Assembly: GCA_023151185.1 (NCBI GenBank) | Contig: JAKLJL010000009.1 | Span: 62,001-126,000, forward strand | Length of the DNA: 64,000 bases | Origin: Bacteroidota bacterium | Lineage (GTDB): Bacteria; Bacteroidota; JABWAT01 | Reading direction: 5' to 3' | In this document: one piece after another, positions 46,472-56,960 of the stretch | Numbering within the stretch: position 1 is the first letter of the stretch | Layout of the letters: every line of letters begins with the position of its first letter | Notes under the pieces: generated by a model | Databases searched by the model: none | What the model saw: only the letters and a program-made list of their open reading frames with translations | What the model was told of the DNA's origin: nothing | Program-made: the position numbers and the translations under genes

Positions 46472-49400
46472 ATGAAACCTGTCCTAACAATCAGGCTGAT
46501 CCGGCAAAGTTTTCTTATTTTTCTGCTGGCGGCGGTCATTCTGCTTCCTTCCGCATCCGGTCAGAACCCGGTTACCGGCCGGTTTGAAGTAACCAACTGG
46601 ACCATGGCGAATGGTCTTCCGCAAAGCTCCGTCAATGATATCGTCCAGACTCCTGATGGCTTTCTCTGGTTAGCAACCTACAGCGGTCTGGTCCGATTCG
46701 ACGGCCACGCATTTACAGTTTTTAACCGCCTGACTACACCGGGACTTACATCCGACCGTATCCTTCAGATTAAGCCGGATTCGAAAGGAACTCTGTGGGT
46801 TTCGACCGAAAATGGATTTTTCAGGTTTCAGGATGGAGCGTGTGAGCCATTTTTCATCCGGCAGGGGTCCCAGCTTTTCTCGCCGCTGATGGTCACAGAA
46901 GATGAATCCGGCGGAATCTGGGTTTCTGCCAATGGCATTCCTTACCGGTTCAGGGACACTGCATTTGTTCAGGTTGTGCCGGTAAAACGAAATCCGTCCA
47001 GCTTAAAGACGGGCCAGGCCGTGCTCGGACATGAAAAAGCAATATTCCGGACATCCGGGGATACTCTGTTCCAGATAGCCGACTTAACTGACCGGCTGTC
47101 TCACAATATTCAGGACGTCATCGAATTCCCGAAAGGGTCAGGGGTCTATTTTTTTGCAACGAGCGGTGACGGTGCCGGACTGATTCAGAACGGGAAGGTT
47201 GCTCTGTTTACTGAAAAAAACGGGCTGCCGTCTGTCTTTTGCAAGCGGCTGGAAGCCGACCGCCATGGGCAGTTATGGGTGATCTGCTACAACGGCATTG
47301 CCCGCTGGACCGGCACAGGATTTGAGCCTCTGCCGGATTTACCTTCAGAAAGTGAAATTCACTATAGCAGTCTTTTTGAGGATCATGAGGGAAATTACTG
47401 GGTGGGTACACCGGCGCATGGGCTTTACAAATTCAAACCGGTGCTTTTCTCGACCATCGGCAGCGGGCAGGGCCTGAAAAATCAAAAAATGCTGTCCTTA
47501 GTCCGGCTTTATGGCGGAAAGATCCTCTTTTCGACCAATTGCGGGGGGATTTATGAGTGGGATGGCGTCCGGGCTGTTCCTTCGGACGTTAACAGATTTT
47601 TGCCCAATCTGTGTGTGTGGTCGGTTTTTGAAGATTCAAAACGGCGGATCTGGTTTGGGTCCCGTTCTCTGTATCTGACTTCTGATCTTTCAAAAAAGGG
47701 AACTGTTTTCGAAATATCGGAATCCGAAACCGGAAATGAAGTGTTTTCAATTACTGAAGATCAGTCGGGTATGATCTGGATCGGATCTCTTCAGGGCGTT
47801 TTCAGATATGATGGAAAAAACCTGGAGAAATTCACCACTTCAGACGGATTAAGTTATAACGATACCCGGGTGATCTTCCCAGAACCGGATGGTTCGGTCT
47901 GGTTCGGATCCGTTTCGGGGCTTTCCCGGCTGGCAGATGGAAAAATCACGCCGGTTCCGCTCAGGAAAAAAAGTCCGTCAGGGAAAACTCCGGACGAACC
48001 GTATATCCGGGCTATTTTCAGGGATGCTTCCGGGAGTCTGTGGCTCGGGACGTATGGAGATGGTCTTTTCCGGATAAAAGGCGGCAAGATTTCGCAGGTG
48101 ACTGAAAAAGACGGGCTGTTTGACAATATTGTATCCCATTTAATTCAGGATGACTACGGACGGATCTGGATGGGGTCGAACCGGGGCGTTTCCTGGGTTC
48201 ATCTGGAAGATCTGACCGATTTCTGTGACGGCAAACTGGCCCATGTCCGAAACGTCTCCTATGGCACGGGCGACGGAATGACGTCGTCTGAAACCAATGG
48301 TGGGTTCCATCCCTCTGCACTGTCACTTCCGGATGGCCGGTTGTTTTTCCCGACTGTCAGCGGGGTTGCAACCCTTGATCCGTCTGAAGTCAGGATCCAA
48401 ACGGTTCCGCCGCCGGTTGTCATTGAAAAAATTCTGGCATCCGGCCGGGATATCCGGATTTCGGGTCCGCTGGTGTTGAGTCCGGACAGTAACTCTGTTG
48501 AAATCCGGTTTACTGCACTCAGTTTCACTGATCCGCAAAAAGTCAGATTCTGGTATCTTCTGGAAGGTTTCCAGACCGGGTGGTATGATGCCGGAGCCAG
48601 CCGGTCTGCTGTTTTCCAGAACCTTCCGCCGGGAGATTATACCTTCAGGGTAAGGGCGGCGAACCATCAGGGACTGATCAATGAAGCCGGGGTTTCTTTA
48701 CCGCTGAAAATACTTCCGCATTTCTGGCAGACCTGGTGGTTCCGCTCCCTGCTGATTTTTATTTTTGTTACACTCGGTCCGGCGGTTTACTTCTTCCGGA
48801 TCACCCGGCTGGAACGGGAGAAAAAGTTACATGAACGGTTTCTTCAGCAGATGATGCAATCGCAGGAAACCGAACGGCGCCGTATTGCAGCCGAACTGCA
48901 TGACGGACTTGGCCAGCAGATTCTGATCATAAAAAACCGTGCCGATCTGGCCCTGCAGTCCGGACCGGTTTCTGAGACGATGGCCGAACATCTGATTGAA
49001 ATCAGAGACAGTTCGGTTGCCGCCATCGCAGATGTCAGGCAGATTTCACAGGCCCTCAGACCCATGCATCTGGAACAATTCGGGCTTACCGAATCCCTGA
49101 ATGTACTGTGTGAACGACTTCAGAGTGCGTCACCGATAGAATGGAGCTATTATTTTGATCAGATTGACGGCCTGATTTCAAAGGAAAATGAAATCAACTT
49201 TTACCGGATAATTCAGGAAGGAATCAATAACATTCTGAAACATTCCAAAGCGAACCAGGCCTCGGTCATGGTCCGGGTTCTGGATGGTCAGATTCAAACG
49301 ATGGTCTGGGACGACGGAATTGGCTTTAATCCGGAAGAAAAAAACCAATCCGTCGGGATGGGACTTTCGGGGATGGCGGAACGGGCAAAAACCCTGACTC

Positions 49401-49477
49401 CTGCTGCTCTGACCCTGATTTCGTCACCGGGGAACGGAACGATCATAAAATTTAACATTCCTGTGCAGAAAAACTGA
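46472..49477 (+). CDS. Propeller-type sensor histidine kinase (NarL-family, Y_Y_Y)
   Basis: 1001 aa from ATG 46472 (TTG 46463 possible). Signal peptide/first membrane segment at about 8-30. Periplasmic two-component propeller repeats (GFLWLATYSGLVRFDG, GTLWVSTENG and others) run to about 640. A Y_Y_Y domain lies at 660-745 and a membrane helix at about 755-776. The HisKA_3 domain has His810 in ELHDGLGQ and the HATPase domain occupies about 905-995 with DDGIGFN. It senses an extracellular signal and phosphorylates the regulator encoded next. The stop overlaps the regulator start (TGATG). Confidence 0.92.
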   Translation: MKPVLTIRLIRQSFLIFLLAAVILLPSASGQNPVTGRFEVTNWTMANGLPQSSVNDIVQTPDGFLWLATYSGLVRFDGHAFTVFNRLTTPGLTSDRILQIKPDSKGTLWVSTENGFFRFQDGACEPFFIRQGSQLFSPLMVTEDESGGIWVSANGIPYRFRDTAFVQVVPVKRNPSSLKTGQAVLGHEKAIFRTSGDTLFQIADLTDRLSHNIQDVIEFPKGSGVYFFATSGDGAGLIQNGKVALFTEKNGLPSVFCKRLEADRHGQLWVICYNGIARWTGTGFEPLPDLPSESEIHYSSLFEDHEGNYWVGTPAHGLYKFKPVLFSTIGSGQGLKNQKMLSLVRLYGGKILFSTNCGGIYEWDGVRAVPSDVNRFLPNLCVWSVFEDSKRRIWFGSRSLYLTSDLSKKGTVFEISESETGNEVFSITEDQSGMIWIGSLQGVFRYDGKNLEKFTTSDGLSYNDTRVIFPEPDGSVWFGSVSGLSRLADGKITPVPLRKKSPSGKTPDEPYIRAIFRDASGSLWLGTYGDGLFRIKGGKISQVTEKDGLFDNIVSHLIQDDYGRIWMGSNRGVSWVHLEDLTDFCDGKLAHVRNVSYGTGDGMTSSETNGGFHPSALSLPDGRLFFPTVSGVATLDPSEVRIQTVPPPVVIEKILASGRDIRISGPLVLSPDSNSVEIRFTALSFTDPQKVRFWYLLEGFQTGWYDAGASRSAVFQNLPPGDYTFRVRAANHQGLINEAGVSLPLKILPHFWQTWWFRSLLIFIFVTLGPAVYFFRITRLEREKKLHERFLQQMMQSQETERRRIAAELHDGLGQQILIIKNRADLALQSGPVSETMAEHLIEIRDSSVAAIADVRQISQALRPMHLEQFGLTESLNVLCERLQSASPIEWSYYFDQIDGLISKENEINFYRIIQEGINNILKHSKANQASVMVRVLDGQIQTMVWDDGIGFNPEEKNQSVGMGLSGMAERAKTLTPAALTLISSPGNGTIIKFNIPVQKN

Positions 49478-50124
49478 TGGAAAAACTGTCTGTCCTTATT
49501 GCAGATGACCACGAACTGGTCAGAAAGGGACTCAAGCATTTTCTTGAGACCAACGGGGCACATAAAATTACTGAAGCAGAAAACGGCAGGGAAGCCTATC
49601 ATCTGATCCGGGAACTTAATCCGGAAATTGCCATTCTGGATATCCAGATGCCGGAAATGACCGGTGTTGACGTAGCTTCTCTGCTGGCAGGAGAAAATCA
49701 CCCGGTCAGGCTGATTCTGCTGACCATGTTCCGTGATGAGGCCGTTTTTAACCGGGCGCTGGATTTAGGCGTCAGGGGATACATTCTGAAAGAAAATACC
49801 GTTTCCGAAATCCTGACCTGCATCCGGAAAGTCAGGGAAGGTGGACATTATATCAGTCCCGTACTGACTGAATTTCTTCTGGCCAGAACCACCCGTCAAA
49901 GTTCAGGAGCCCGCCAACCGTCAGGTCCGGATCTGCTTACGGCTGCCGAGGCCCGGGTTCTCAAACTGCTGGCGACCATGAAAACCAACCAGGAGATTGC
50001 AACTGAACTGGGAGTCAGTATCAAAACGGTCCATAATCACCGCAATAACATCTGCAACAAACTGGATCTGAGAGGCGCCCATGCTCTGCTCAGATACGCC
50101 ATCGAAAACGCCGACCGGATTTAG
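49477..50124 (+). CDS. LuxR/NarL-family response regulator
   Basis: 215 aa. Receiver domain 1-120 with phosphorylation site D55 in AILDIQMPEMTG. C-terminal LuxR helix-turn-helix: LTAAEARVLKLLATMKTNQEIATELGVSIKTVHNHRNNICNKL. It is the partner of the upstream kinase, sharing one base. The next gene is a giant surface protein with a repeated dyad element in front, which is the suggested binding site. Confidence 0.95.
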   Translation: MEKLSVLIADDHELVRKGLKHFLETNGAHKITEAENGREAYHLIRELNPEIAILDIQMPEMTGVDVASLLAGENHPVRLILLTMFRDEAVFNRALDLGVRGYILKENTVSEILTCIRKVREGGHYISPVLTEFLLARTTRQSSGARQPSGPDLLTAAEARVLKLLATMKTNQEIATELGVSIKTVHNHRNNICNKLDLRGAHALLRYAIENADRI

Positions 50125-50156
50125 AAAACCCACTTTTTCACTTGACGACCATCACT

Positions 50157-50206
50157 TTCTAGGTATTTCTACCCAGAAAAATGAGTACTTCTTCCTATTC
50201 CCGCCC
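50157..50206. promoter_or_regulatory. Repeated upstream element copy A (likely LuxR-type operator)
   Basis: 50 bp, matching 61197-61246 in 47 positions. It contains the dyad CTAGGTA-TTTC-TACCCAG (50159-50176) and then ATGAGTACTTCT and a pyrimidine-rich CCTATTCCCGCCC. Two of the three differences lie in the dyad spacer, so the arms look selected. It is 174 bp before the start of the first giant gene and 32 bp after the LuxR-type regulator gene. Confidence 0.65.
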
Positions 50207-50380
50207 GTGATAAATTGCCGGATCTTCACTTTATCGAAAAAGGTGAAGTCTGACTGGGAATCTGCTCCCTGTCAATTAACCCGTTCCGGAAACGACTACA
50301 AAGAAAAGCCGGACTGAGTTCATCCAACTCAGAGAAATAAAAGCTGTTTCTGCATCCGTACACAACTTATCGGGGAACCC

Positions 50381-53300
50381 ATGAAAAAACTGTTACAAAT
50401 CTGGTTGTTGCTGATTGTCACCCTTCTGCTCACAGAAGCAAGAGTTACAGCACAACCCACCGTCACTTCTGTGACACCGGCAATGAATGCCATCAACCAA
50501 TCTGCATCCGCCAACATTGTAGTTCAGTTCAGTGAAGCCATGGATCAGGCAACCCTGACCGCCTCCACCATCAAAGTTTACGGAAGTTTTACCGGTTATC
50601 ATGCCGGTTCCCTCTCATACAATGCCGGTACGTATGCTGCCACAATTAATCCATCCACCGATTTTGACCCGGGTGAGCTGGTCACCGTTACGTTAACAAC
50701 CGGTATTACCAATGGCTCCTCAGTTGCCCTGTCCACTGCCTACAGCTGGAACTTTACCACTGCCACCCCGCCCAGTGGAGAGTCCTACACATCCACCAAT
50801 TATACAGTTGGATATGGACCGAGGGAAGTCCGGGTTGCCGATGTGGATAATGACGGTGACAACGATCTGGTGACAGTCAATTATGACTGGGATAATGCCT
50901 CCGTTCTGAAAAATAACGGAGACGGAACCTTTGCTGCCAAGTCAGATTACCCGTTGGGAGACAATCCGACTCAGATTACAGTTGCAGATCTCAATAATGA
51001 TGGATATATCGACATTATTTCAACAAATAGTTTCGGTCTTTCCCTTTCAGTCCTGATCAATAACGGGAATGGGACATTTGCCGCCAAAGTTGATTATTCT
51101 ACGCCTTATCAGTCACGCAGTGTCATTGCTTCTGATGTCAATGGCGACGGATTTCTTGATCTGCTCGCCCCGACCGAAAGAGATGATATTGTCTCTGTTT
51201 ATCTGAATAACGGCAACGGCACCTTTGCTGCTGATGTGCAATACCCGACCGGGGATGGACCCTTCGGTATAACCGCAGCAGATCTTGATGGTGATGGAGA
51301 CCTGGATTTGATTACATCCAATTATGCAACCAAAACCATTTCGGTTCTGCCCAATCTGGGCAATGGAACCTTTGGCAGCAAAACCGATTACAGCACCGGA
51401 GAGGCAGGCCGGCATCTGACCACTGCTGATGTGGATGGTGATGGCGATGCCGATGCGATCGTTGCCATTATTTCGGGTGCTTCAAGCGGAAACATTGCGG
51501 TCCTGAAAAATAATGGGGATGGAACCTTCGCTGCCAAAGTCGATTATACCATGCCTTTCGGCGCCTTTTACCCAACGGCACAGGATGTGGATGGTGATGG
51601 AGATATCGATATTCTCTGTGCCAGTTCTTCACCGGGTAACAGTGTGTCCCTGCTGAAAAATAACGGCAACGGCACCTTTGCTGCCAAAGTTGATCTGGTC
51701 ACTGGTTTCAGCACCTTCAGTGTGGCTGCAGCCGATCTGGATGGTAACGGGACGATTGATTTAGCCACCGGGCAGTCAGGAACCAACCAGGTTACTGTTA
51801 AACTGAACATTGTTCCTCCGGCTGTTTCTTCAACGGCTCCCACTGCGCAGGCCACCGATGCTGCCACCTCTGGCAACATTACCATCACCTTCGACCAGGC
51901 TATGTTTGCCGATTCCCTGAATTCCAGAACCATCCGGGTAACCGGTTCTCAATCGGGAAATCATGGCGGCAGTATTTCCTATAACAGCGGAACGTATACC
52001 GCCACCTTAAACCCGGCCTCTGATTTTGCGCCGGGGGAAAAAGTCACTGTTGTGGTGACCACCGGAGTTCAGAACAGTCAACGGGCTGCCATGACTTCTC
52101 CTTTTGCATTCCAGTTTAATACAGTTCTGAAAGGCGATCTGCTGTCGGACAAGAATTCGAAGTTCTTCCCCGGAACCAAGCCCTATGGCGTGGCTCATGC
52201 CGATTTTGATTCTGACGGCGATCTGGATATGATCTTTCCGAATGCAGAAAAAGACAGCATCACCATTCTGTCCAATGACGGATCGGGAACCTTCACCATC
52301 GCAACCACCCTGTTCACCGGGGCCTCCACCCTGCCAAACAGTCTATCCGTTGCCGACTTTGATGGAGATGGTGACATGGACTTTGTCATCACCCAGTACT
52401 ACAGCAACGGCATCAGTGTTTACCTGAACAATGGCTCCTTCTCCTTTACCAGCACCTTCTATGGCGCACAAAGCGGAACCACCACCTCTGCTATCGGTGA
52501 CTATGATGGCGATGGAGATATCGATATTGCAACCTTCAACCGGATGGTACCCAGTCTTTCTGTCTTCATGAATAATGGAGATGGCACCTTTGCTTCTGCT
52601 GCAAACAAATCGGTGTTTACAGGATCCCTGAACAAACTACGTTCTGGCGATGTGGACAATGATGGCGACCTCGATCTTTTAGTAGGTGGGGAGCACCAAA
52701 CGGTTTATCTTTTGAAAAACAACAGCAACGGAACCTTTTCAACCGAAGTCAATCTTGGCTTTTCCTCTGTATCTGATTTTGATCTCGCCGATCTGAATGA
52801 GGACGGAAAACTTGATTTGATTACTGTTCACCAAACCAGCAATAAAATAACAGTTTCAAAAGGTAACGGAAACGGGACTTTTGCATCCGGAACGGATTTC
52901 ACATTCACCAACCCATCTTCTGTTACGTTTATGGATCTGGGTTACGATGGGGACCCTGATATTATTGTTGCAGCTCAGGATGCTGATTTATATGATGAAA
53001 TCCATTACCTCACCAATGATGGAACAGGCAGTTTCACGAAAGAGTATGGGTTTTATGCTCTGCAGACTGGTTATGAATATTCCTATGCCGGATATCCTGT
53101 CCTTTCCACGGCTGATATCAACGGGGATGGCGATCTGGATCTGGTTCAGACCAGCCGGTTAAACAGTTATGCGGCCATTAATCAGTCCTCTGATTTTGTA
53201 AGGGTGACATCCTTTTCACCCGCATCCAATGCGATTGATGTATCTCCTTCAGGTTCTATTTCTGCCACACTGAACTATGATGCAAATCCGGTTACGATCA

Positions 53301-56300
53301 ACAGTACTACGGTGACACTGGTTGGTTCCGGAGCCGGCCGGATTGCCGGATCGGTTTCCTATGATTCACCCAGCCGGATGGTAACGTTCGATCCTGCATC
53401 CGATCTGAAACCCGGGCAGACCTACATGTTCTCAGTATCTGATTCGGTTACAAGCCAGAATGGAACTCATCTGTACGCCGGACGGTCCACCGAATTCACC
53501 GTGGCCACTGCAGGAGATGGCAAAGGTCATTTTGTGTTGGGCAGTACCCTCACGTTCGATAACGGGACGTATCCCGAACAATCAGTTGTTGGTGATCTGA
53601 ATGGAGACGGACATCAGGATGTTGTGGCCACAACCGGTTATTACGGAACCGGATATGTGCTGCTGAACAACGGAGATGGAACCTTTGCAGCTCCTGTTTC
53701 ACTGGGTTATTCAAAGGCCTACATTGCCCATCTGAGACTGGCCGATATGGATTCTGATGGCGACCTGGATGTGGTTATTGGCCGATCCGGTAATTCAAGT
53801 CTGGATGTGTTATCCAATAACGGCAGCGCATCCTTCACAGAGGCGGTTTCCTACGGGTCATTCGCTACTTATTATGATAACCTCGATGCAAAGGATCTCA
53901 GCAGCGATGGCTTTGCAGATCTGATCCAGCGAAACGGAGGTTCAAGTGGCCCGATTTTCGCAATCAATAATGGCGACTGGACTTTCAACGGCGATATCAA
54001 ACAAATAGACTGGAGTTCATCCGACCTCGAAATCACTGACATTGATCAGGATGGCGACCAGGATTTTGTCATGTCGTACAACCAAAACGGTTATAAACGG
54101 TTAGGTATTGCACTCAATGAGCGAACCGATAATTATGGCTACCAGAAATTTGGCACCCCTTATTTCATTGATACTGACCTTGCACCCAAACTGATTAAGG
54201 CGGCTGATTTTGATGCTGATGGAGATGTGGATTTTGTTGCATCTTCCACCGATGGCCTGTCCTTTTTTATACTCAAAAATAATGGGAACGGAACGTTTTC
54301 TACCCAGCCGGCCGTTCAGGTTGAACTGGCAATTAATTCGATCAAAGTCGGTGATCTGAATGGCGACGGCGACCTTGATCTGGTGTTTACAAGCAGTGAG
54401 CACGACAGCAACAGCAAAACATACATCATGGCTTACTACAATTCCGGCACCGGAACGTTCAGTAACTCGGCTTCCTTTACGATTCCGGAGTACTATTTCA
54501 GAAGTCTGAATCTGGCAGATGCCGATTCGGATGGCGATCTGGATTTTGTTACGATTTACGGTGGATATGCCGGATCAGATTTTCTGCTGAAACTGGGTGT
54601 TTATGAAAACGGCGCAGCCGTTTCACCGGCTACTGCTGCAAGCAGCCTGTCCTCCGGCCAGAATCTGGGATCAAAAATTACGTTAACCTGGACAAAGGGT
54701 GACGGAAGCCGGAATCTGGTTGTTGTCAAAGCCGGGAGTGCAGTCGATGCCACACCGGTTAACAACGCAAATTACACGGCTGAAGCCGAGTTCGGTTCTG
54801 GATCTGATCTGGGTGGCGGAAATTATGTTGTATATACCGGAGGCGGCAATTCTGTTACTCTGTCGGGTTTATCATTAAATACACAATACCATGTGGCAGT
54901 TTTTACATTCAATGGAAATGGCGGAGACGAGGTGTACTATACAACCGATGCTCCATCTGCAACCTTCACCACAAACAGCAAAGACGGTTACCCATTTGAA
55001 ACCACTGCCGGTAAGGCATTGTCCTTTAATGGCTCTTCATCCGCTGCTGAATTTTCCTATGAAACCGAGTTGCCCAAAGACATCACCATACAGATGTGGG
55101 TAAAAGCATCTGATTCTTCGGATGTGGCTGCCTTCTTCGTCAGAGGTGACTCACAGGGGATTTCTGAAAGCAGCGGACGGACGATTGGACCGGATGGTAA
55201 ACGCAGTTCTGATGGAAAAGATACCCGGAAACCCAAATTGGCGAAAACAACTTCAGGTGGTAATGCTGAGTACTACTATCCCATCCATCTTGGAATCAAC
55301 GGCGGTCATTTGTATGCCAGTATCTATGATGATGATACTGAAGACCCGGTTACTCTGACTGGCGCCGATGTTGTCAGAAGCAATCAATGGTACCATGTTG
55401 CACTAACCATGCATCGGGATTCCGACAATTATTCAAACGGAACTTTTTATGTAAATGGTAATGCCGTAAGTTCCTACAGCAACGTTTATTATAATGACTA
55501 TGATTACAGCTTCGTCTTAGGGTATGATGGGGATGTGTACTTCCAGGGTGAGGTTGATGAACTTCAGATCAGGGAGAAAGTTCTGACCACGCAGGAAATC
55601 CGGTCTGGCATACATACCACTTTAAGTGGCTTTCCTGAAAAGGTGCTGGGTTACTGGCAATTTAATGACGGAACCGGAACAACGGCCTCACAAGCAATCA
55701 ACAGCCAAAAATTTTATCTGCAGGATGTTTCATGGGTTACCTCAACCATTCCTGTCGGAACCGGGGCAACTACCACTACCACCGGGGTCACGACAGGTGA
55801 ACAAACGGTCGGGAATGCAAAACTGAGTATGGGTGATGGTTTTGATAACCCGGTTGATGTGGTTGTGTCTGAGGTAACTGCCGAACCGAACTCCTGGCCG
55901 GCAGGCTATTCTTCTTCAGTCGGAGGGAAGTATTTTGTGATCGAATTATTCGGCGATCCGGGAACGTTTTCGGTGGATCTTACCCTGAATTTTGGACCCG
56001 GTGTTCTGGATGAACTGGTTAACACCAATCCGCAGTCCATGAAATTGTACAAACGCAGTTCAACTTCCTCCGGCGCGTGGACCGATCTTGGAGGTGCTTC
56101 TTCTGCTGATTACGAAACTGGACTTGTTACCTGGACCGGGATTACCTCTTTCAGTCAGTTTCTGCCGGTACTCGATGTCTCCTCTCTGCCTGTTGAATTG
56201 TCCTCATTTGCTATCAGCCATACCAGAGGAATGATCAACCTGAACTGGTCAACGGCATCAGAGAGCAATAATGCCGGATGGGAAATTGAAGAGCGGTTAA

Positions 56301-56755
56301 CCACCGGTCAGGACAGAGGTACTTTTAAACCGGTTGGTTTCGTTGCGGGTAACGGCACAACCACCGAGGCACAGGCTTATTCATTCAGTATCTCTGCTGC
56401 CAAAGCCAATCTGGCTGAATTCCGCCTGAAACAGATTGATACAGACGGCAAGACGTCGTACTCAAGAATTCTTTCTGTGGATCTGAAACCGGCAGTATTT
56501 GAGCTGTCACAGAACTATCCGAATCCGTTCAATCCAACAACAACCATTCAGTATTCGGTTGCGAAAGAATCAAAAGTTTTTCTGACACTTTACAATGCCC
56601 TCGGACAGAAAGTAAAAACCCTGGTTCAGGAAAATCAGCCTGCCGGATTTTACTCGGTTCAGCTCAATGCATCTGATCTGTCATCCGGAATGTATTTCTA
56701 TGTACTGGAAGCCGGTTCATTCAAATCAGTTAAGAAGCTGACGTTGCTGAAGTAA
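50381..56755 (+). CDS. Giant secreted FG-GAP/VCBS, Big_5 and LamG protein with sorting domain
   Basis: 2124 aa. Signal peptide at 1-25 (ending TAQPT). Three repeats of [Big_5 Ig-like domain + FG-GAP/VCBS set]: Big_5 at about 26-125, 479-583 and 940-1043; FG-GAP blocks at 144-476, 587-934 and 1050-1410 with DxDGDGDxD calcium motifs and NNGDGTFAAK turns. An FN3-like domain lies at 1418-1535, a LamG-like domain at 1540-1757, and the sorting domain at 2043-2124 (YPNPFNP, ending KKLTLLK). Propeller folds of this type bind ligands or matrices. Inferred role: large adhesin or binding protein on the cell surface. Confidence 0.88.
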   Translation: MKKLLQIWLLLIVTLLLTEARVTAQPTVTSVTPAMNAINQSASANIVVQFSEAMDQATLTASTIKVYGSFTGYHAGSLSYNAGTYAATINPSTDFDPGELVTVTLTTGITNGSSVALSTAYSWNFTTATPPSGESYTSTNYTVGYGPREVRVADVDNDGDNDLVTVNYDWDNASVLKNNGDGTFAAKSDYPLGDNPTQITVADLNNDGYIDIISTNSFGLSLSVLINNGNGTFAAKVDYSTPYQSRSVIASDVNGDGFLDLLAPTERDDIVSVYLNNGNGTFAADVQYPTGDGPFGITAADLDGDGDLDLITSNYATKTISVLPNLGNGTFGSKTDYSTGEAGRHLTTADVDGDGDADAIVAIISGASSGNIAVLKNNGDGTFAAKVDYTMPFGAFYPTAQDVDGDGDIDILCASSSPGNSVSLLKNNGNGTFAAKVDLVTGFSTFSVAAADLDGNGTIDLATGQSGTNQVTVKLNIVPPAVSSTAPTAQATDAATSGNITITFDQAMFADSLNSRTIRVTGSQSGNHGGSISYNSGTYTATLNPASDFAPGEKVTVVVTTGVQNSQRAAMTSPFAFQFNTVLKGDLLSDKNSKFFPGTKPYGVAHADFDSDGDLDMIFPNAEKDSITILSNDGSGTFTIATTLFTGASTLPNSLSVADFDGDGDMDFVITQYYSNGISVYLNNGSFSFTSTFYGAQSGTTTSAIGDYDGDGDIDIATFNRMVPSLSVFMNNGDGTFASAANKSVFTGSLNKLRSGDVDNDGDLDLLVGGEHQTVYLLKNNSNGTFSTEVNLGFSSVSDFDLADLNEDGKLDLITVHQTSNKITVSKGNGNGTFASGTDFTFTNPSSVTFMDLGYDGDPDIIVAAQDADLYDEIHYLTNDGTGSFTKEYGFYALQTGYEYSYAGYPVLSTADINGDGDLDLVQTSRLNSYAAINQSSDFVRVTSFSPASNAIDVSPSGSISATLNYDANPVTINSTTVTLVGSGAGRIAGSVSYDSPSRMVTFDPASDLKPGQTYMFSVSDSVTSQNGTHLYAGRSTEFTVATAGDGKGHFVLGSTLTFDNGTYPEQSVVGDLNGDGHQDVVATTGYYGTGYVLLNNGDGTFAAPVSLGYSKAYIAHLRLADMDSDGDLDVVIGRSGNSSLDVLSNNGSASFTEAVSYGSFATYYDNLDAKDLSSDGFADLIQRNGGSSGPIFAINNGDWTFNGDIKQIDWSSSDLEITDIDQDGDQDFVMSYNQNGYKRLGIALNERTDNYGYQKFGTPYFIDTDLAPKLIKAADFDADGDVDFVASSTDGLSFFILKNNGNGTFSTQPAVQVELAINSIKVGDLNGDGDLDLVFTSSEHDSNSKTYIMAYYNSGTGTFSNSASFTIPEYYFRSLNLADADSDGDLDFVTIYGGYAGSDFLLKLGVYENGAAVSPATAASSLSSGQNLGSKITLTWTKGDGSRNLVVVKAGSAVDATPVNNANYTAEAEFGSGSDLGGGNYVVYTGGGNSVTLSGLSLNTQYHVAVFTFNGNGGDEVYYTTDAPSATFTTNSKDGYPFETTAGKALSFNGSSSAAEFSYETELPKDITIQMWVKASDSSDVAAFFVRGDSQGISESSGRTIGPDGKRSSDGKDTRKPKLAKTTSGGNAEYYYPIHLGINGGHLYASIYDDDTEDPVTLTGADVVRSNQWYHVALTMHRDSDNYSNGTFYVNGNAVSSYSNVYYNDYDYSFVLGYDGDVYFQGEVDELQIREKVLTTQEIRSGIHTTLSGFPEKVLGYWQFNDGTGTTASQAINSQKFYLQDVSWVTSTIPVGTGATTTTTGVTTGEQTVGNAKLSMGDGFDNPVDVVVSEVTAEPNSWPAGYSSSVGGKYFVIELFGDPGTFSVDLTLNFGPGVLDELVNTNPQSMKLYKRSSTSSGAWTDLGGASSADYETGLVTWTGITSFSQFLPVLDVSSLPVELSSFAISHTRGMINLNWSTASESNNAGWEIEERLTTGQDRGTFKPVGFVAGNGTTTEAQAYSFSISAAKANLAEFRLKQIDTDGKTSYSRILSVDLKPAVFELSQNYPNPFNPTTTIQYSVAKESKVFLTLYNALGQKVKTLVQENQPAGFYSVQLNASDLSSGMYFYVLEAGSFKSVKKLTLLK
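56413..56464 (+). repeat. Near-identical 3' segment, copy 1
   Basis: 52 bp of coding DNA, differing from 60572-60623 at only two bases, inside the C-terminal part of this gene. It marks recent exchange between the two giant genes. Confidence 0.75.
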
Positions 56756-56775
56756 GAACAAATAAAGGAAATTGG

Positions 56776-56805
56776 CACTCCTGATTGATGTCGGGAGTGT
56801 TCATT
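56776..56805 (+). terminator. Terminator after the 2124-aa protein
   Basis: CACTCCTGA / TCGGGAGTG stem with a 6-nt loop and T-rich tail, 20 bp after the stop codon. Confidence 0.55.
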
Positions 56806-56960
56806 TTCGAAGATGTAAAACAAGTTTTGGTTGCTTGTTTGTTTAAACTGACAAAGGTGCAGTTTTTTAAAAAAACCTGATCAATATGTTGACTTCATAT
56901 CCATCAGGGTAATACTAAAATAGAATTAAATTAAAGCTGAAGAAGGAAAAAGGGGATCCA

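Noticed and set aside
51020-51700. Repeated DNA looking like a CRISPR array
   Set aside because: The repeats are the coding units of FG-GAP domains (AATAACGG..GGAACCTTTGC); they keep the reading frame and vary.
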